Assembly (NCBI RefSeq): GCF_964275005.1
Contig: NC_092700.1
Location: 18,915,015-18,979,014, forward strand
Direction: 5' to 3'
Length of the DNA: 64,000 nucleotides
Source of the DNA: Diadema setosum
Lineage: Eukaryota; Echinodermata; Echinoidea; Diadematoida; Diadematidae
The notes below the pieces were generated by a model, which had not been told where the DNA came from, searched no databases, and saw only the letters and a program-made list of their open reading frames with translations. Positions 24,760-34,899 of the stretch are shown piece after piece. Both the position numbers and the translations under genes were made by a program. Position 1 is the stretch's first letter. The number at the start of each line of letters is the position of its first letter.

Positions 24760-26786
24760 ACACACACACACACACCGCTGATGGGATAGATTAAGCTGGA
24801 TATACCCGATGTACAATGTATGTTAAATTTGAAAGGTGAAGCTAAGATTTGAACCCTCTCTGCGTGAGCGGTAATCGGAGCGATCCGTGCATGGTAGGCC
24901 CTATAAATTACAATAGTTATCAAACTGAGCATGTGGGATCATGGACCCTGTCCGTATGTTGGGATAAAGTTTTGCGGAGTTATTTATTGTGTAAATCTCA
25001 CAAAAGCAAAGTTCAAAACACAGTCACATCGCACGTCGACATAATGAAAGAAATGAAAGTCAACAATACCAACTTTAACAACGAATGACAAAACATCATG
25101 GTTACCTGTGGCATTTGAGCGGAATCTTCCTGTTTCTTGTTCGTACAATACACGGTCAACATTTTTCTACCTGGCTTGGCTTCCATGGGCTCGTTACAGG
25201 GATAAGTGCTTTAAGATAGCCATGGATTCCCAAACTGAGGTTCCATTTTAAATCATATTATCATGACATCCATATTTTTAGATACATTGATAACAAGAGT
25301 AGGTTCTGACTTCTGATGTCTTTTACTTCATCTAAGAAAACTGAACCTTTAAAGTACTTTTTCTTGACCTTTGACCTCCAACGCGAAGTACACGTTATAA
25401 TGGTCACAACTAGAAAAATGAGGAAACGCAGATATTTCCTCCTTCAGCAGTTATCGGTTTCTGCTAACTGTAGAGCGCAAGAGCGCATTTCCACATCGTG
25501 TAGGCCCAACAGGATGGCTTCAAAACAGAAAGTGAAATCGCAAAAAATGGCAAACCAAATGGAACAGTGTGTGTTTTATTTATTTCTTTTTAATCCAACA
25601 TGTTCCCACCATGAATAACGAATAATATCCTGATTCCCTTTGCATTAAAGTAATCGTTCTGCTATAGGCTTACTACAATTTTACAATCTGAATGATATGG
25701 ACTGCGTTTTTTTTTTTCCTCTGCTACTCATTTTCATATGTACTTTGTTAAAGGGGATGGCTAGTAACTGATCAGTGGGAATGCTGGGGGATGCCTGTTC
25801 CAATCCTTGTGGGATTCATTTAAGAGTATATATTATGTATCTATTATGTGAAAATTATTTGCTTCAGAATGGTCTCATATTCAAGCAATGTGCAGTTTAA
25901 TCGCCCTGTCACTGTACAGGCATGCTAACCTGGAAACATTTAACTGCACATTACTTGAATATGAGACCATTCTGAAACAAATAATTTTCACACAACAAGA
26001 GATACATAATGTACTCTTAAATGAATCCCACAAGGATTGGAACAATCATCCCCCAGCATTCCCACTGATCAGTTACTAGCCATCCCCTTTAAATCACACT
26101 CTGCAATTATTACAAATATCCTGTACATATGCATTGTATATAATTTCTTTGTTTATTATGGAAGTGAAAATAAATTTGAATCTTGAATCTTGAATCTTGA
26201 CTGGTCTGCAGACTCTACTAACAATCCAGTGCACACCATATACACATATCCACACACACACACACACACGAGAGCGAACAACGCGAATAAAGACTGAAAT
26301 CGAACCATACACAAAAATCTCCATGGCCGCTGTGGTTAACCGTTAACTATAAATACAGTCGATCCGTATTCATCTCTCTTTTTTTTTTTTTTTTTTTTTT
26401 TTATCCTGGTAGTCTTATCCAGTGTAGTCTATTCGTTCTTACTTTATTTGATTTGCTAAATACACTGTATGAGGAAATCTATGAGATTTGACAGACAGAA
26501 TCAGATCTATCATTATATCAAGAACACCATGTCTCGCCCAGACATGAAAGTGAGTCTATATAATGCAAATATTTCTTTTAATTCCCAAAAATAGCAAGCT
26601 GTGTGATATGCTAATATTTGCTGGTTTGTTCCTCCTCCTCTTTACAATCATATTCTCTGGATTATTCGTGATAAATGTGCTAGCAAAGATGCACCTTTCA
26701 GTGGATATGGTGTAGCTAATTGAAGAGTTGAAGCAACGTACAGCATATCGTGTGTCCAAGCCGATGAACATTGCACGTACTCTGCT

Positions 26787-26817
<31 letters not shown>

Positions 26818-29800
26818 AGAGAAAAAGATAGCACCTCAACGTGAGTGTCAAAACATGTGCAAAACAGGTACAGCTGTACAACGATTGCGTTCACACTTCC
26901 ATTTCACCAACTGTTGTTACATGATATCATATGTATTCTACTTTGATTGTTTACATTATTTTCAATTCAAACATTTTGTTTTCTGACATAGCGCGGTAAT
27001 TATATGTGACGTACAATGAGGAACATCTGTTAGAAAAACAAAGACGAAACTTGAAATCATGGATCGCACTTTGATATCACGCAAGTGTGATAGATGGAGC
27101 TCGAATGAGACTACGAAATTGAGTACTGTAAGGAATGTTGACAAAGTGCGACCAGGGAGGTGGAACCACCTCCATGGTACGACCCAGAAAATCATGCGGG
27201 GGGGGGGGGGGCAAAGGGGGGGGGGGGGAATACTTCAGGCAAACAATACTGACCTTTGCACAGAAGTTTCCTTCCGTGATAATGTTTCCCAGGCCTGTGG
27301 GGAAAGCCAGCTGTGGTGAAACTACAAAGAATAATCTCTAGCTGTTTGTACCTTTCGTGTGCCGTATTCACATACGCCTACTGCTGTTCGTACGACCATG
27401 GAACCTGTAGCTCCATGGTATTGAGAGAGCAACCGTTCTGTTCGACGTTAGAGTTGAGCATGCATGTGATAGATATATCGCTGCCGGGACAAACTCATAC
27501 GAATTCCAAGATGTTAAAGGGATGGTACAGTATTGGTGGAGATGAAAATTGCGCTTTAACTTTTTTGCGAGATACCAAGAAAACACTTATGATATAGTAC
27601 AGAGCATACCATTTTAAGAGGAATTCAAAGTTTATTTGATGAAAATCGGGTTAGGAATAGCTGAAACATCCAAAAACAAAATAGGCCCTAAAACAAAAAT
27701 TGTAATAAAGTGTGGATCCCACGTACACTTTATTAGGATCACTCTGTTTTGGATATCTCAGGTATTTCAAAATCAATTTTCATCAAATAAATGTTGAAAT
27801 CCTCATGGAATTACAATGTCATGCTCTTTCATATTTCACTATCTCACAAAAAAAAAAAATGATAAAAACCTGAAGTTAAGTCTCAACCAAAACTATACGA
27901 TCCCTTAACTGAAACGTAGAAAGATCTTGTGATGTTCCTTCATGATCATTTTCTTGAAAGTGTTGAACATCTATTATTGGTGCTATATCGTGCCAGTCCC
28001 ACGCACGATTGTAGTATTATTAACGTCACATTTTCTGATAGATATATTCTTCCAATAGTAAAGATTTCGCTCAGTTATTGTGTCAAAGTGTACTGCTTCA
28101 GATCAGGGAGGTGTTTTGTCTCACCTCCCTGTTCAGATATCCTTGGAAACTTTAATCACTCCTATAACAAGGTAAATGATATACTGTGAACTACTCTCCA
28201 GGGTAGGCCCCAATTAACTGATGATAGGCATAGACGCCTGTCATTAATTGTCTAGTCAGCGAATTCACACGAATGAATATATGATGACTGACGTCAAAAA
28301 GCAACTGTTTCTCAAAACACACACTGGTGACAAGGTAGTATGATATATGCATCGATGCAAACCACAGATGTGTGTTCATAATTATTAACCAATTTTTATG
28401 CCTCCGCCACGAAGTGTCGCCGGAGGCATTATGTTTTCGGGTTGTCCGTCCGTCCGTCCGTCCTTCCGTCCGTCCTTCCGTCCTTCCGTCCGTCTGTAAT
28501 CATTTTTTGTGGACAGTGTAACTAAAAAACGGTTTGAGGTACATTGTATCCTAATGAAACTTGGCGTGTGTATGTATGAGTGGGCGAAGTTGTGTCTATC
28601 AACTTTTGGGTGCACATGCTCAAGGTCAAAGGTCAAAAGGTCAAGGTCAATGCTCAAAATCTCACTATTTCCCCATATCTATGCAATGCCTGAAAGTATT
28701 TTCTTGAAACTTAGTGTATACATGAACTACCAAATAAAGATTCACCAGAGAGTTTTGCGTCATGAAGTCAAAGGCCAAAGGTCAAAGGTCAAGTGAGAAT
28801 GTTAAAATTTCACTTTTTTATCCATATCTCACAAATATTTGAAGTTACCTTCATGGAACCTAGTACATATCAGGTACTAACTGCCAGTAATCATCTAGGG
28901 AATTTAGGGGTCATGGGTCAAAGGTCAGGGGGTCAAAGGTCAACTCATCAAAATGTCGCTATTTCCCTGTTATGTATGCCATGCCTGCATATTTTTTCTT
29001 AAAACTTTAGTGTTTACATATATTAGCCAATAGAGATTCTCTTGGAAGTTTCTTGCCAAAATGTCAAAGGTCAAGTGAAAGTGCTAAATTTCACTTCTTC
29101 CTTAAACTTATAAAAGGGTTAAAAGTCAGGTACAAATCCTCAAATCCCCAAATACCTGCGCTGTTAGACAGTATAGCTATTCATCCAATTAAACCTAGCT
29201 CAAGGAGAGTGAACATTCAACACATTTAATTGTGACAAACCTGTCATTTTAATATTTTGCCAATTATATGAAATTGTCATCACTCATTGTCAAGATATTG
29301 TACTATAGACCTATTAGGAGAACCATGCATTATGGCGGAGGCATACCAGTCGCCATAGCGACATTTCTAGTTTTTATCTACTACATAGAAAATAATGATA
29401 ACCTGATGGAAGCATCCGAGAGTGTGTACTTAATGCATTTGGCTGTCAAACCATAATTGTACCAAGACTAAATCATAATTTGCTAATTTGGAACTGAATA
29501 ACAAAACAAAAGCAGCGGATATTTCTCAACTTATATAGAAAGTGAAAGAATGCGTATTAGGCTCAGGTAAATCTTCACTGATCATTTTTTTTTTTTTTTT
29601 TTTTTTACATGGAGGACAGATTCATAATTTCATAAATATCTCTATCCCCACCCCGTACACAATGCAAAATATTATCAATCTTCTCTGTCTGTCTGTCTCT
29701 GTATATGTGCATGCGTTTCATTGTGTAACTGTCATAATTAGTTGCTATAGCTGTGTTACATGTATTTTACTTTTGAATCTAAGTTTGTTGTATGTGTCTT

Positions 29801-32376
29801 GTATAGTTCTATGATTATGTATTGAGTGTATATGATATTTGTTTCGTTTTTATTCAAGATGTATGTATTTTTTTTTTTTTTTTTTTACATTTTACCGTTA
29901 TTTGTGTATGTATGTGGACCCGTATGGAAACCAGCTTTGCTAATCAGGGGGATCCAACCCCATGAAGTGGCAATGATTTTAATCAATCAATCATTCATTC
30001 AATCAATCAATCAATCATTCAATCAATCATTCATTCAATAAATCAATCAATATATTTAATCAATTGATTAATTAATTATTCAATTATGCAGACAAGCGAT
30101 ATTCATGTATTTGTATTATATTCCTTGTGAATAATGATATAAGCACGTGTACCTTAATGGAATGAACTATGGACCGGGCCGGCGGAGCGTTTTGAAAAAA
30201 TGTGGGGGCCCACTTCCGGGTTTCATGAGCTAACAAGCAAAAAAAAAAAAAAAAAAAAGTCCTCAGCTCATCTCTCCCCTTCCATTTCCGTGTTTCTTCA
30301 GCTGACAAGCAAGCAAGCAAAAAAAGAAAAGGTCATCAATGGAAAAACATAACCCATAAACTTACCACGCTCACTTCAAGATCTCTATCTATTTCTATTT
30401 AGTGCCACTTACGTACTTCCGGGTTAAAATAAGTGTAGGGCCCAAAGTGATGACACCTTATATATTCCTTTGTATGGTGCACAAAAAGTGTGGAGGCCCG
30501 AGCCCCCATGCACGGCCCCCATGGTTCCGCCGGCCATAGAGATGTAGCTATACATTCCAGTTTCAATCTCTTTGCTCCTAGGCAACAGTTTGATGGAGTG
30601 TTTTGTTTTAAATCTCATTGCCTGTATGCAGCTTGTCAAAGATAATAACATTCACGTGGAGATGTGTCCAACGTCAAGCACGCGGACCGGCGCCCAGAAG
30701 ACCGATTTCACGATGCACAGCGCACACCGGTAAGAAATAATCTTTGTCCATGCACTCATTCATAATTTTCCCGCGTAAAAATAGCAAGCCGTGTGCAAAA
30801 GAGACCACGGATGTGTTATTTTGGCGAGCCGTGTGCAAAAAGTATTGGCGATCGAGCTCCTTGCAGTTGATCAGATTGGACCTGCAATCTCGATCAGATT
30901 TAACGTTTTGTCAGGCAGTGCTAGGCCCTATAACGCATCAATCACTTCGGGAGGAATGAATGATTATTATGGACATTGTGAGAATTTCACACAGTTGAAT
31001 CGATTTGCTTTCATAGCCATTCAATATGTTCGATGAATAAAGCACATGCAGTGCACCGACAAAGAAAACTGCTTGAATGTTATTCCCTAAACACACATTC
31101 ACCGAATCTGCACATGGACATCATGCGAAATAGGCGGGAACTGATCATTCTGCTGCGGCATGTGTTCAGTACACTTGAACTTCCCGCGTTTTTCATTGTA
31201 TTCACTCATTGCAGTCGTGCGTTCGGCTAACCACAAAGGCAGTCATACGCACGTGTTAACAGACAACGACAAAACAAAAATGATTCCAATGAAAAGACCC
31301 GAATCCAACTCTATAAGTACGTCACGGGTACATACGTCCATTGTATAGCGAGTCTCTTGATTACGAGTATACATGCCTTGTGTTGATTGCGAACGGTTTC
31401 GCCACAGAACAGAAAAGAACAGAAAAGGCAACAGCACACGAGACTGACTTGTTACAAAAATCCCCACTCATTTGGCCTGTGGCTGAACGCGCGGCGGTCG
31501 TATCCGTAATGGTTCTGTGTAGGCGCGAAATTTGGTTTCCGTACTGAGTTTGGTGTCGGCTTTCGTACTGACTGACGTAGATCTGAAATAGAATGCAGTG
31601 TATGATGATCCGGTTGTAACCTACATGTAGTGCTAAAATGCCTCGGTCGGAGTAGTTGCAAATAGACTGTTTCAAGGAATACGATATTCTATATTAAAAC
31701 CTACCCGGAGGTAAAATTCTAACTAAACAATATTGATAGTTACTATCTTGGTAAATATGACTGAATTGGCATCGTATGTGCAAATAAGTGGCACGTACTT
31801 TTGTCAATTTAATGTTTATGCATGTGACTCAAGGGAAGCAATTCATCGGTGTGGCGATTTTCAACGATACCAAGGAAATATTCAAATCATATCGAACTTG
31901 GCTTCATAGGACTATTATTTCCAAATAATGTACAGACCTATCTTATATCTACAATGAGTGGTGGCGAGTTGATTCACAGTACATGAACCGGTATGGAAAC
32001 GGGAAATTTGAATTTTTGTTTCATAAATGTAAGTTTGTCATTCAGGCACTGCTAAATCAAAGTCTGACATGCATAAAGACGGCGTTTTCTGTGCAATTGC
32101 ATGGGTCAGCCATAAAACGATAAAATCTTGATACGCAGAACTAGTCAGATCTCAAGTGATTGTGTAATGCTACAGCTAGTTTTACAGCAGTAGGTGATTT
32201 AGGTCCCTTTTCAGCGGAGATGATGGAGACTTTTGGAGTAAAAGAGTAGCTTTAATATGAGTAGCAATCCTGGGAATTTCCATGCTACTTTATTATGTGT
32301 AACTATAAACATTATATCTATAAATAAGATGAAAACTGACCAAACCTCATGCTTATCATTATCATTATCATTATTA

Positions 32377-32437
<61 letters not shown>

Positions 32438-33646
32438 CATTATTATTATTATCATTACTATTATCATCATTATTATTATTATTATTATCCTCATCATCTT
32501 CATCATTATATCTATGAATGTGATGAAAACTGACAGTGATGACACTGACCTCAACTAATATAATAACCAAACCTCCTGCTAACTCTTCTTTGGTGTTGAA
32601 TGTATCTTAAACTAGATGAAATATTGTGACTATCGAGAAATCCGTATAGGTCCTACCATTGTGCTGTATCTCATTCATAATACCCCCCCCCCCCCCACAC
32701 ACACACACACACATCCGGTATCTCATGGCAACGCCCCTCCCGCTTTCCGGTATGACATGGTAACGCCCCTCCCCCTTTCCTCCTATCCCATGATAACTTC
32801 TCCCTCTCCGCGTTTTTCTCACAGATTCCTCAAGGAAGGCCTGAATATTTCTTTCAACACCGACGACCCGACTCTCTTCGGATGTACGATGACGAAGGAG
32901 TTCGGCATAGCTCGGACTCAGTTCGGAATGAACGATGCGGACCTCGCTAAAATGGTAAGTCTCTCGGAAATGTTCGCAAGATGCGCGTGTGCTTGCAGAC
33001 AAGCTAGGTTGTCCGTGTTCTGGCAATATAGTACACACTGATACATTAACTATGTTTCCGTTTGCTGTGGCATTTGTGCAAGAAATGTTGTTGGGAGCTT
33101 AATAGGCCTTGGCCTACCTGTTTATGGTTAATATTTAAAACATAACCGTTCAAACTTCTTTGAATGCAAAACTACTTCATGTTCAAACTGACTTTGAGAA
33201 GAGTAAAATGAAACAAAAAGACGGACAGAAATATCAGAAAAATATCCAATATAAAGATATAAAATGGGGTATGAGAAAAAACAAATGAAGAATAAAAATT
33301 CTTCACGTTTTCACGATGCAGTCATATAAAGATAATCAGAATCGCAATTCTTAGTAGGTGACATATGGAGAATACCATCGCCTTTTAACCGCCATTGTCT
33401 TGTTCACAAATACAAGAAATCTTTGAGAAATCAAATACACTAGATCCTAGAATGTTCTGTAGCTTTTGCGACTTTGAGAAGAAAGAGATAAGACTAGAAT
33501 TGACTCACGTATTTCACTGTGTATTTCATTTTTCCTTCTTCTCGTAGACCCTGAACGCCGCACGTTCGTGTTTTCTTCCCGACGACCAACGAGACAAGCT
33601 CGTGATCAAACTGGAGGATAAGTTTTCTGACATTCTGGAACAGTGA
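12006..33646 (+). CDS. ADA: adenosine deaminase (complete, 9 exons)
   Basis: Exons 12006-12044, 16788-16849, 18322-18447, 19924-20183, 23135-23253, 23816-23959, 30632-30729, 32825-32954 and 33548-33646 join to 358 codons plus TGA; human ADA has 363 residues. The enzyme converts adenosine and deoxyadenosine to inosine forms with a zinc-bound water, in the cytosol (no signal peptide is seen). Zinc ligands and catalytic residues are present: HVH (residues 17 and 19), His214 and Glu217 in HAAE, His238 in GHGY, and NTDDP (296-297). Three positions lining the substrate pocket differ from human ADA: Asp19 is Glu, Gly184 is Asn and Gly216 is Ala (human numbering, by eye). Start: exon 1 has the only suitable ATG and matches the short human N-terminus before KVELHVHL. 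Intron 5 has a GC donor. The introns total about 20 kb and are filled with transposons. A related ADA-like paralogue is possible, but full-length similarity makes ADA the best call. Confidence 0.93.
12614..13118. mobile_element. TIR element (CAGGGCTGCC) nested in the DR1-rich element
   Basis: The ends CAGGGCTGCC and GGCAGCCCTG are perfect 10-base inverted repeats, flanked on both sides by TGACAG (12608-12613 and 13119-13124), a 6-base target-site duplication. The interior includes gagtgagag/gtgagac strings near both ends. The CAGGG start resembles hAT elements, but those make 8-base duplications, so the superfamily is open. Confidence 0.7.
13369..14150 (+). promoter_or_regulatory. cluster of DR1-like nuclear-receptor sites inside the repeat
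   Basis: TGACCTTTGACC or close variants recur at least six times (near 13370, 13530, 13675, 13830, 13980, 14125). TGACCTTTGACCT is the exact complement of the DR1 consensus AGGTCAAAGGTCA used by HNF4, RXR heterodimers and COUP-TF. Whether any is bound is not known. Confidence 0.4.
14331..14506. mobile_element. foldback element
   Basis: A long hairpin: the 17-base stem CCACTGGTCTATTCAAC (14393-14409) pairs with GTTGAATAGACCAGTGG (14427-14443), and the arms extend outward to gaataattta/taaattattc at the two ends. The loop is CG-rich (ggcgcgtagcgcc). Confidence 0.65.
14507..15290. mobile_element. putative TIR element with internal hairpins
   Basis: TTTTATACAACACC at 14507-14520 is repeated inverted at 15271-15285. 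Inside are two perfect hairpins: CCACAGAACTC/GAGTTCTGTGG (about 15063-15090) and GCCGTGCAATAGGCC/GGCCTATTGCACGGC (15146-15184). It lies in ADA intron 1. No target-site duplication was established. Confidence 0.45.
15634..15981 (+). repeat. dispersed ~350-bp repeat, copy 1
   Basis: From AAACAAAGGGTCCGCGT to TATCGCTG, with a T-run inside. It is closely matched by 19183-19530 in the same orientation, 3.55 kb downstream. Confidence 0.85.
16788..16849 (+). CDS. ADA: ADA exon 2 (HxH zinc site)
   Basis: VELHVHLEGAIRPETIWDVS between ttctgcag and gtaagt; 62 bases, phase 0-2. It holds the two N-terminal zinc-binding histidines. Glu replaces the usual Asp after HVHL. Confidence 0.93.
17069..17595. mobile_element. 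probable MITE with GGTGTTAAA motif arrays
   Basis: The left end TACACTAAAAA and the right end, which reads TACAATGTAAAAAG on the minus strand, are imperfect inverted repeats. Inside, GGTGTTAAAT/ATTAACACC motifs recur many times in both orientations. It lies in ADA intron 2. Confidence 0.45.
17805..18229. mobile_element. TTAA-flanked MITE (AAAGGGATGG family), copy 1
   Basis: It is flanked by TTAA (17801-17804, 18230-18233), with ~45-base inverted ends of the consensus AGGGATGGTACAGTTTTGGT / the complement near 18190-18229. Six copies of this family occur in the window; a shared internal core reads ATTTCAAAACTGATTTTCAT. It lies in ADA intron 2. TTAA preference points to piggyBac- or Kolobok-type transposases. 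Confidence 0.75.
18322..18447 (+). CDS. ADA: ADA exon 3
   Basis: It reads QRGIRVAENDSLEELRSHLV and ends in HFMPCIA, which matches the human YYMPAIAG. The acceptor is gtccatcag and the donor gtaagt; phase 2-2. Confidence 0.92.
19183..19530 (+). repeat. dispersed ~350-bp repeat, copy 2
   Basis: It shares long identical stretches with copy 1 (for example the phrase atggttgcgaaatcaaaagt and the following 100 bases). The two copies bracket ADA exons 2 and 3. Confidence 0.85.
19569..19656. mobile_element. small MITE with GGCGGMTCCAG termini, copy 2
   Basis: CAGTGGCGGCTCCAGGA at the left and TCCTGGATCCGCC at the right are inverted. The ~90-base element folds on itself through a gcgcccc-rich middle. 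Confidence 0.6.
19924..20183 (+). CDS. ADA: ADA exon 4
   Basis: It holds KRIAYELCEDL, VYFEMRYAPHLLANS and ERDFGIQARSILCLLREKP, all strongly like ADA. The acceptor is ctgttag; the donor gttggt is weak but is the one that keeps phase (2-1) with exon 5. Confidence 0.92.
20248..20998. mobile_element. piggyBac-like MITE, copy 1
   Basis: It is bounded by TTAA (20244-20247 and 20999-21002); the ends CCCTAACTAGGCCGGG and CCCGGGCTTAGTTAGGG are inverted. TTAA plus a CCCTA start is the piggyBac pattern. Near each end is a run of about 13-18 G, a short CTCCCAGG or CTCGGAGG, then a run of C, which folds as a hairpin. No transposase is present. It sits in ADA intron 4 and abuts the next TTAA MITE. Confidence 0.7.
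21003..22016. mobile_element. TTAA-flanked MITE (AAAGGGATGG family), copy 2, interrupted
   Basis: Its left end AGGAATGGGATAATTTTGGT starts directly at the TTAA shared with the piggyBac-like element; its right end is at TTAA 22017-22020. A 629-base CG-rich element is inserted at 21100-21728. Confidence 0.7.
21100..21728. mobile_element. CG-rich TIR element rich in CACGT motifs
   Basis: Perfect 15-base inverted ends, CCCCGGTCACACAGC (21100-21114) and GCTGTGTGACCGGGG (21714-21728), inside the copy 2 MITE. The interior is unusually CpG-rich for this window, with CACGT, CCGCGT and CGTG repeated dozens of times on both strands. No open frame of note. Confidence 0.75.
22381..22574. mobile_element. 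small hAT-like MITE
   Basis: The inverted ends ATACCTGCCAAC and GTTGGCAGGTAT (12 bases, perfect) are flanked by CCAATGGC (22373-22380) and GCAATGGC (22575-22582), a 7-of-8 match consistent with an 8-base target-site duplication. Confidence 0.7.
23135..23253 (+). CDS. ADA: ADA exon 5 (followed by a GC donor)
   Basis: It reads EWSAEVLNLCKEFHND, then VVGIDLANNES and HINAFK. The usual Gly184 of IDLAG is Asn here. The exon ends AAG|GCAAGC: no GT donor nearby keeps frame with exon 6, so this is a GC-AG intron. Confidence 0.9.
23816..23959 (+). CDS. ADA: ADA exon 6 (catalytic HAxE and GHGY)
   Basis: It reads GAFSAGIHRTCHAAEMGPAE and includes ERIGHGYQML; 144 bases, phase 0-0. His214, Glu217 and His238 fall at the same residue numbers as in human ADA. 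Gly216 is Ala. Confidence 0.93.
24041..24473. mobile_element. TTAA-flanked MITE (AAAGGGATGG family), copy 3
   Basis: AGGGATGGTATAGTACTAGT at the left; TCATACCATCCCT then TTAA (24474-24477) at the right. It contains a T-run and an A-rich stretch. ADA intron 6. Confidence 0.7.
24701..24776. repeat. (CA)n microsatellite
   Basis: CA repeats next to a CT-rich tract at about 24676-24700, in ADA intron 6. Confidence 0.9.
25752..26088. mobile_element. young foldback MITE with ~155-bp arms, TTAA-flanked
   Basis: AGGGGATGGCTAGTAACTGA starts the left arm and the right arm is its near-perfect reverse complement for about 155 bases (a few mismatches and small indels), with a ~20-base loop near 25910-25930. 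TTAA flanks it (25748-25751, 26089-26092). The high arm identity implies recent amplification. Confidence 0.85.
26095..26200 (+). mobile_element. possible LINE 3' tail
   Basis: The string gaaaataaatttgaatc followed by three TTGAATC units resembles the short-repeat tail of non-LTR retrotransposons. No coding part is seen, so this is weak. Confidence 0.3.
27518..27904. mobile_element. TTAA-flanked MITE (AAAGGGATGG family), copy 4
   Basis: TTAA at 27514-27517 and 27905-27908; AGGGATGGTACAGTATTGGT at the left and ACTATACGATCCC at the right. ADA intron 6. Confidence 0.75.
28399..29371 (-). mobile_element. GCCTCCGCC-type DR1-rich element, copy 2 (inverted)
   Basis: The same ends as 12501-14331 in the opposite orientation: hairpin atgcctccgccacgaagtg / gccggaggcat at the left, then CGGGTTGTCCGTCCGTCC; GCGACATTTCTAGTTTT at the right. 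AAGGTCAAAGGTCA and variants recur near 28622, 28770, 28915 and 29062. ADA intron 6. Confidence 0.75.
29975..30075. repeat. (AATC)n microsatellite
   Basis: Imperfect AATC/ATTC repeats, ADA intron 6. Confidence 0.85.
30168..30539. mobile_element. probable MITE with CCGGCGGA termini
   Basis: The left CTATGGACCGGGCCGGCGGA and right TTCCGCCGGCCATAG ends are inverted. Inside, ACTTCCGGGTTTCATG resembles a phrase in the 11086-11254 element, so the two may be related. Confidence 0.5.
30632..30729 (+). CDS. ADA: ADA exon 7
   Basis: It reads LVKDNNIHVEMCPTSSTRTG and ends in FTMHSAHR; phase 0-2. The ExCPxSSxxTGA core is typical of ADA. A 6.7 kb repeat-filled intron precedes it. Confidence 0.92.
32349..32508. 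repeat. (ATT)n/(ATC)n microsatellite
   Basis: About 50 trinucleotide units in ADA intron 7. Long poly-Leu, poly-Ile and poly-Asn open frames here are repeat artefacts. Confidence 0.95.
32825..32954 (+). CDS. ADA: ADA exon 8 (NTDDP)
   Basis: It reads FLKEGLNISFNTDDPTLFGC and ends in NDADLAKM; phase 2-0. The first Asp of DDP is the fourth zinc ligand, the second contacts the substrate. Confidence 0.93.
33548..33646 (+). CDS. ADA: ADA exon 9 (stop)
   Basis: It reads TLNAARSCFLPDDQRDKLVI and ends in ILEQ before TGA. NAA(R/K)S-FLP is the conserved C-terminal helix of ADA. Confidence 0.93.
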   Translation, partial: TLNAARSCFLPDDQRDKLVIKLEDKFSDILEQ

Positions 33647-33659
33647 GAATGTTGGGGCA

Positions 33660-34890
33660 CAGGGTTTATCGTATACGTCATTCGTTCATCCTATATAGGC
33701 GCTTGGCAGTCAAAGTACACCGTATAATGCCTTTGAAACTTTCCCAGCAAATTGCTAGAAACAAAGAGTTAAAACTGCCACCGCTAATTCTTTAGAGGAG
33801 CTCCAGAAGAGGTTTGTTGACCCTTGAAGATCTTGAGAGGTTTATGTGCACAATCCAATGAGGTAGAAAAGTACATTTTTACATTCCTTTACTCCAATCT
33901 CTCGGGAACAGGTGTACAAAGCTTCACCAGCAAATACAAAACAGTATAGTCAGCGACTGTAAAATTAATTCCCGATATTATAATCATTGTTCTTGGTTTA
34001 CTTGAGTTGAATCTACATGTATGTCCCATAATCTTGAAATCCGAAAGATTTAATAGAGATTCAGCCAGATCTGAGGTAGTGAAATTCTCGTGTTTGATAT
34101 ACGATGCAGAAGTATTTTATTTTCTATACAGGCAAACGGGTAAAACTGGGAACATGAGACCTCTCCTAGATAAAGTAATAAAATATGCCAGGAAGTACAA
34201 GATCCTACAACTGGCCAAGCCCGATTATAGGAACAGACAATATGCCACTTTTCAGGAAAACATGCGCTTGGTACTCCGCCAAGTAAATTCGCTGTCTGCT
34301 CGGGTTTTCATAACCTAAATTCTAGAATTAACGCCATTCTTCATCTATTCACTGAAGTTTATCCAAACATTCCTAAGTCAGTTCTCTTCCAGTATCTTAG
34401 TTTCATATCTGCTCCGAGATGTTATTATTATTGTACGATATATTCTATGAATGAATGGCTCTTTTTTTTTTGTGTAAAAAGATCATCGATATTAAACCTA
34501 CCAGTCACGAAAATATATTCTTTCATTGTAGTAATTCTATAGCATCATTTTACTGAACATGTGAACGGAAACCGTATCCAAACCCGTATCAAACATCCTG
34601 TACATATATCACGAACTGTATAACATGGCATGATGCAGCTACAGCTGTGTAGTGTTCAAATCGCATGTTTTCTAAACGCATAATTTGGATTTCTGCAGGA
34701 ATTGCATTGTAAGAAGATACCTCTTCTCCCCCCCCCCTCCCGCGAGGGCGGGGGGGGGGGGGGGGAGGGGGGGGGAAATAAATGTAAATAAAAAATACCG
34801 GTATTGTCTCCTGACTGATGAACGCCAACACGAAAATCCCTCTGTTTGTACAATGCAAACACACAATCATTAATACACTACTTATATACA
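33660..34890. other. intergenic after ADA, nothing coding recognised
   Basis: The probable ADA 3' UTR, then AT-rich sequence. A C-run and G-run tract at 34728-34776 folds as a hairpin (ccctcccgcgagggcggg core). Confidence 0.45.
34177..34182 (+). promoter_or_regulatory. possible poly(A) signal of ADA
   Basis: The first good AATAAA after the ADA stop, 531 bases downstream. The distance is plausible but not tested. Confidence 0.35.
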
Positions 34891-34899
34891 ATACAGGCG

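Noticed and set aside
32607-33038. Minus-strand open frame of 143 codons
   Set aside because: Shadow of ADA exon 8 and its flanks.
34007-34318. Plus-strand open frame of 103 codons after ADA
   Set aside because: No recognisable motif, no splice sites and an AATAAA inside it; probably ADA 3' UTR or intergenic sequence.
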